Shown: one piece after another, positions 61,768-64,000 of the stretch | Layout of the letters: each line of letters opens with the position of its first letter | How positions within the stretch are numbered: position 1 is the first letter of the stretch | Source of the DNA: Magnetospirillum gryphiswaldense MSR-1 v2 | Lineage (GTDB): Bacteria > Pseudomonadota > Alphaproteobacteria > Rhodospirillales > Magnetospirillaceae | Direction: 5' to 3' | Assembly (NCBI RefSeq): GCF_000513295.1 | Contig: NC_023065.1 | Location: forward strand, 1,922,001 to 1,986,000 | DNA: 64,000 nucleotides | Made by a program: the position numbers and the translations under genes | Notes under the pieces: generated by a model | What the model was told of the DNA's origin: nothing | Database searches by the model: none | Seen by the model: the letters and a program-made list of their open reading frames with translations, nothing else

Positions 61768-63702
61768 ATGGCCGATCCCCAAATTACGCGCCCCTCGACC
61801 ACCACCAGCCCCGATTGGTCCTGGGCGACGGTGATGGTTGTCGACGACGAAGAGATAAACCGTGCGCTGCTGGCCGGAATCGCCCGGCGAGACGGCATCG
61901 GCACCATCGTCCAGGCGGTCGACGGACTGGATTGCCTGCACAAGCTGGAAACGGTGCAGCCGGACCTGATCATCCTGGACATCGTCATGCCCAACCTGGA
62001 TGGCTTCGCCACCTGCGCCCGCATCCGCGCCATGCCCGAGTGGTCCGACATCCCCATCCTGGTGCAGACGGCGCTGACCACGCCGCAAGACGTGCTGGCC
62101 TGCTTCCAGGCCGGCGCCTCGGACGTGGTGGTCAAGCCGATCCGACCGGCGGAACTGACCGCACGCCTGCGCGTGCACCTGGAAAACCGCCGCATGCTCC
62201 GCACGCTGCGCGACGCCAATCAGCGCATCCACAAGGAGATGCTGGGGGCGCGTGAGATGCAGCGCACCTTGTTTCCCTCGGCGACGGCGCTGGACCAGTT
62301 GCGGGCCGAACACGGCCTGTGCATCGAAGGCAAGGTCGAGCCGTTGGACGGCGTCGGCGGCGACATTTGGGGATTGCATCCGCTCAGCGACACCTTGGTC
62401 GCGGTGATGGTGGCGGACTTCTCCGGCCACGGTCTGATGGCGGCGTTGAATACCTTTTGGCTGCATGCCTTCGTCAGCAAACAGGCGGCGGCCATGCGCC
62501 AGCCGGCGGAGTTTCTGAAGCTGCTCAACGGCGCCTTGCGGGCCAATCTGATGCGCGGCCATTTCGCCACCTTCTTTTTCGGCCTGATCGACCTGGAGCG
62601 TGACGAATTGCATTGGGCCGGTGCCGGCGCGCCCAAGCCGATCCTGGTGCTGAACGACGAATTCCATGAACTGGACACCACCGGCCTGCCCCTGGGCCTG
62701 ACCGATCGCGCCATTTACGGCAGTCATTCGGTGGCATTTCCGCCCGGGGCCTGCCTGCTGGTGTTCAGCGACGGCCTGACCGACATCGCCAGTCAAGACG
62801 GCACCCGCATCGAAGCCCATGGCCTGATGCAACGCTTGCGCCCACATCTGCTCGCCAACCCGGCCACAAACCTGGCCGGTATCCTGGAAGCGGTGGCCCC
62901 AGCCGGCCAAACCCGGCTGAGCGACGACACCACGGCGGTGTGGATCCGCCGCCGTCCACGGGAAGCAAACGACCTGATCGACCCGCGCCACCTGTGCCTG
63001 AGCGGCATCGAGTTGGAACAGGTCAAATGGTGGGTGACCTTGCTGGCCCTGCCCTACCGCGTCACCCCCATACCAGGGCAGCCCAGCCGTCCGATCCATC
63101 TGATCGCCAGCGGCGAGGACCAACTTCTGAACAATGCCTTCGACTGCAATTTCGCCGCCATCGTCGAGATCATCGCCGATCAATTGGGCGAGGAACCGCC
63201 GGAAGAGCTGGTGCTGCCGCCCAGCGACACCCATATGCTGGTTTCCCTGACCACCACCACCGCCTATCGCCTGCCCTTGGCCATGCTGGTGTGCGATAGC
63301 CTGCTGGCCCGCGGCATGATCAGCGAACCGGCCAAGGGCAGCATCCTGCTGGCCTTGCAGGAAGCCATCGCCAATGGCGTCGTCCATGGCAATCTGGAAC
63401 TGCATTCGCCACGCCGCGCCTTCGAAAACATGCGGGCCTATTGGGCGGAAATCCGCAACCGTCTGGCCGACCCGGCCAAGGCCCGACGCAGAATCACCAT
63501 CGACTGCCACCTGCGTGACGACCTGATCTGCATCACCGTTACCGACCAGGGACGCGGCTACAACCCCGAAACCGTACAGGACCGCGACCCGTCGCGCCCG
63601 CACGGCAAGGGATTGAAGCTGATCAGCCAATTGGCGGCGGGAATCGAGGTGGGGCTGGGCGGGCGCCAGCACGCCTTGACCTTCCCGCGCGAACTGAACT
63701 GA
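61768..63702 (+). CDS. REC-PP2C(SpoIIE)-HATPase response regulator
   Basis: 644 aa. The N-terminal receiver (residues about 20-135) has MVVDDEEINRALL, the phospho-Asp in LIILDIVMPNLDG and the Lys of VVKPIRP. The middle SpoIIE/RsbU-type PP2C (about 180-395) has LDGVGGDIWGLHPLSDTLVAVMVADFSGHGLMAA and FSDGLTDI. The C-terminal HATPase (about 500-644) reads LQEAIANGVVHGNLEL, VTDQGRGYNP, HGKGLKLI. Such proteins both phosphorylate and dephosphorylate STAS partners under receiver control. The STAS gene is divergent from it. ATG 61768 has GGAG upstream. Confidence 0.93.
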   Translation: MADPQITRPSTTTSPDWSWATVMVVDDEEINRALLAGIARRDGIGTIVQAVDGLDCLHKLETVQPDLIILDIVMPNLDGFATCARIRAMPEWSDIPILVQTALTTPQDVLACFQAGASDVVVKPIRPAELTARLRVHLENRRMLRTLRDANQRIHKEMLGAREMQRTLFPSATALDQLRAEHGLCIEGKVEPLDGVGGDIWGLHPLSDTLVAVMVADFSGHGLMAALNTFWLHAFVSKQAAAMRQPAEFLKLLNGALRANLMRGHFATFFFGLIDLERDELHWAGAGAPKPILVLNDEFHELDTTGLPLGLTDRAIYGSHSVAFPPGACLLVFSDGLTDIASQDGTRIEAHGLMQRLRPHLLANPATNLAGILEAVAPAGQTRLSDDTTAVWIRRRPREANDLIDPRHLCLSGIELEQVKWWVTLLALPYRVTPIPGQPSRPIHLIASGEDQLLNNAFDCNFAAIVEIIADQLGEEPPEELVLPPSDTHMLVSLTTTTAYRLPLAMLVCDSLLARGMISEPAKGSILLALQEAIANGVVHGNLELHSPRRAFENMRAYWAEIRNRLADPAKARRRITIDCHLRDDLICITVTDQGRGYNPETVQDRDPSRPHGKGLKLISQLAAGIEVGLGGRQHALTFPRELN

Positions 63703-63708
63703 GCCTCG

Positions 63709-63747
63709 TACCAAGTCTCGATGAGTTCGACTCAGCGAGACTTGGTA
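63709..63747. repeat. Long imperfect palindrome, REP-like or terminator
   Basis: TACCAAGTCTCG / CGAGACTTGGTA, 12 perfect pairs, with an inner TGAGT-tcg-ACTCA after one mismatch, giving an almost continuous 18-bp hairpin. It abuts the stop of the SDR gene between two convergent genes and has no T-tract. TGATACCAAGT from its edge recurs at 30197-30208. Confidence 0.8.
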
Positions 63748-64000
63748 TCAGCCCTTGTCGGGCATCCGGGCCCCGATCCAGCCCATCAGGCGGTCAGGCA
63801 AAGCGGCACTCAGCCAGGCACCGAAGGCCATGGGCCAGGGAAAGGCGATGCGTCCCCGATTGCGCGCTAATCCCTTGACCATGATGCGGGCGGCGCGGTC
63901 GGCATCCATCAGGAACGGCATCTTGAATGTGTTCACCGCCGTCATCCGCGTGGTGACGAAGCCGGGACAAATCACCGACACCCTGACGCCATCCCGCGCC
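63748..64000 (-). CDS. Short-chain dehydrogenase/reductase (5' partial, cut by the window edge)
   Basis: Only the C-terminal part of the gene lies in the window. The visible segment reads VSVICPGFVTTRMT, the SDR signature after the active-site Tyr-Lys. A C-terminal region follows (RAARIMVKGLARNRGRIAFPWPMAFGAWLSAALPDRLMGWI), as in envelope or fatty-acid SDRs of the DltE/YqjQ type. The frame is open to the last base and the start is outside. It is convergent to the REC-PP2C gene, with a long palindrome in between. Confidence 0.82.
   Translation of the reverse strand, partial: ARDGVRVSVICPGFVTTRMTAVNTFKMPFLMDADRAARIMVKGLARNRGRIAFPWPMAFGAWLSAALPDRLMGWIGARMPDKG

Noticed and set aside
1-64000. CRISPR arrays, tRNA or rRNA genes, transposases, prophage or plasmid origins
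   Set aside because: No spaced direct-repeat array, cloverleaf-like tRNA segment, transposase or integrase motif, or iteron cluster was found by reading; a dedicated tRNA/RNA search would settle the small-RNA question.

Overview
The window is GC-rich, densely packed chromosomal DNA from an alphaproteobacterium. Gene content and style (many chemoreceptors, c-di-GMP proteins, MipZ, a FlaF-like protein, PhaR, a PraR-type XRE regulator) point to a Rhodospirillales bacterium of the Magnetospirillum type. The species cannot be fixed from the sequence alone. No rRNA, tRNA, CRISPR array, insertion sequence or prophage was seen, and no magnetosome genes lie in this stretch.

Layout. 1-3.3 kb: livHMGF-type branched-chain amino acid ABC transporter (livH cut by the window edge), then a convergent PhnA/YjdM zinc-ribbon gene. 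3.7-11.7 kb (minus): a full potassium-uptake operon read as micro-ORF, kdpF, kdpA, kdpB, kdpC, kdpD, kdpE. 11.9-14.2 kb (plus): thioredoxin, a METTL26/DUF938-type methyltransferase, an Rrf2 regulator and a WrbA-like flavodoxin that share a near-identical upstream 11-bp site. 14.2-18.6 kb: polyhydroxyalkanoate (PHA) module with phaA-phaB, a short PhaC-like synthase whose 5' end overlaps a PhaE-like ORF in another frame, and divergent phaR. 18.7-21.9 kb: a small unknown protein, a PAS/degenerate-GGDEF/EAL protein behind a coupled leader ORF, and a PraR-like regulator. 22-25.8 kb (minus): metallophosphatase, hldE, queF, queG. 25.9-30.2 kb: two tandem paralogues with eroded EAL domains, a FlaF-like gene, and an rmlB-type dehydratase.

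30.2-37.2 kb: a minus-strand operon (L-2-hydroxyglutarate oxidase-like, GH114/TM1410-like secreted protein, eroded acyl-CoA synthetase) and a divergent molybdopterin oxidoreductase-mipZ pair. 37.2-40.7 kb: a CBS4-PAS-GGDEF-EAL protein divergent from an HPt-REC-like protein that has lost both phosphorylation sites. 40.7-44.6 kb (minus): potFGHI-type polyamine ABC transporter. 44.9-47.8 kb: a coiled-coil membrane protein, a tiny Cys-rich ORF and a glycogen-debranching-type enzyme.

48-61.2 kb is dominated by signalling. It holds a soluble and a transmembrane chemoreceptor with the same extra C-terminal domain, a solute-binding protein fused by overlap to a PAS histidine kinase, and a stand-alone Aer-like PAS protein paired with a chemoreceptor. 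Envelope genes are interspersed: a beta-barrel-like protein, a D,D-carboxypeptidase and a hemerythrin-like protein. 61.3-63.7 kb is a divergent STAS / REC-PP2C-ATPase partner-switching pair, followed by a long palindrome and a truncated SDR gene.

Overall, the most unusual material is a recurrent theme of signalling or enzyme folds that keep their shape but lose catalytic residues (tandem EALs, HPt-REC, acyl-CoA synthetase). Next come the two-frame phaE/phaC overlap, the shared extra receptor domain, and several translationally coupled gene pairs.
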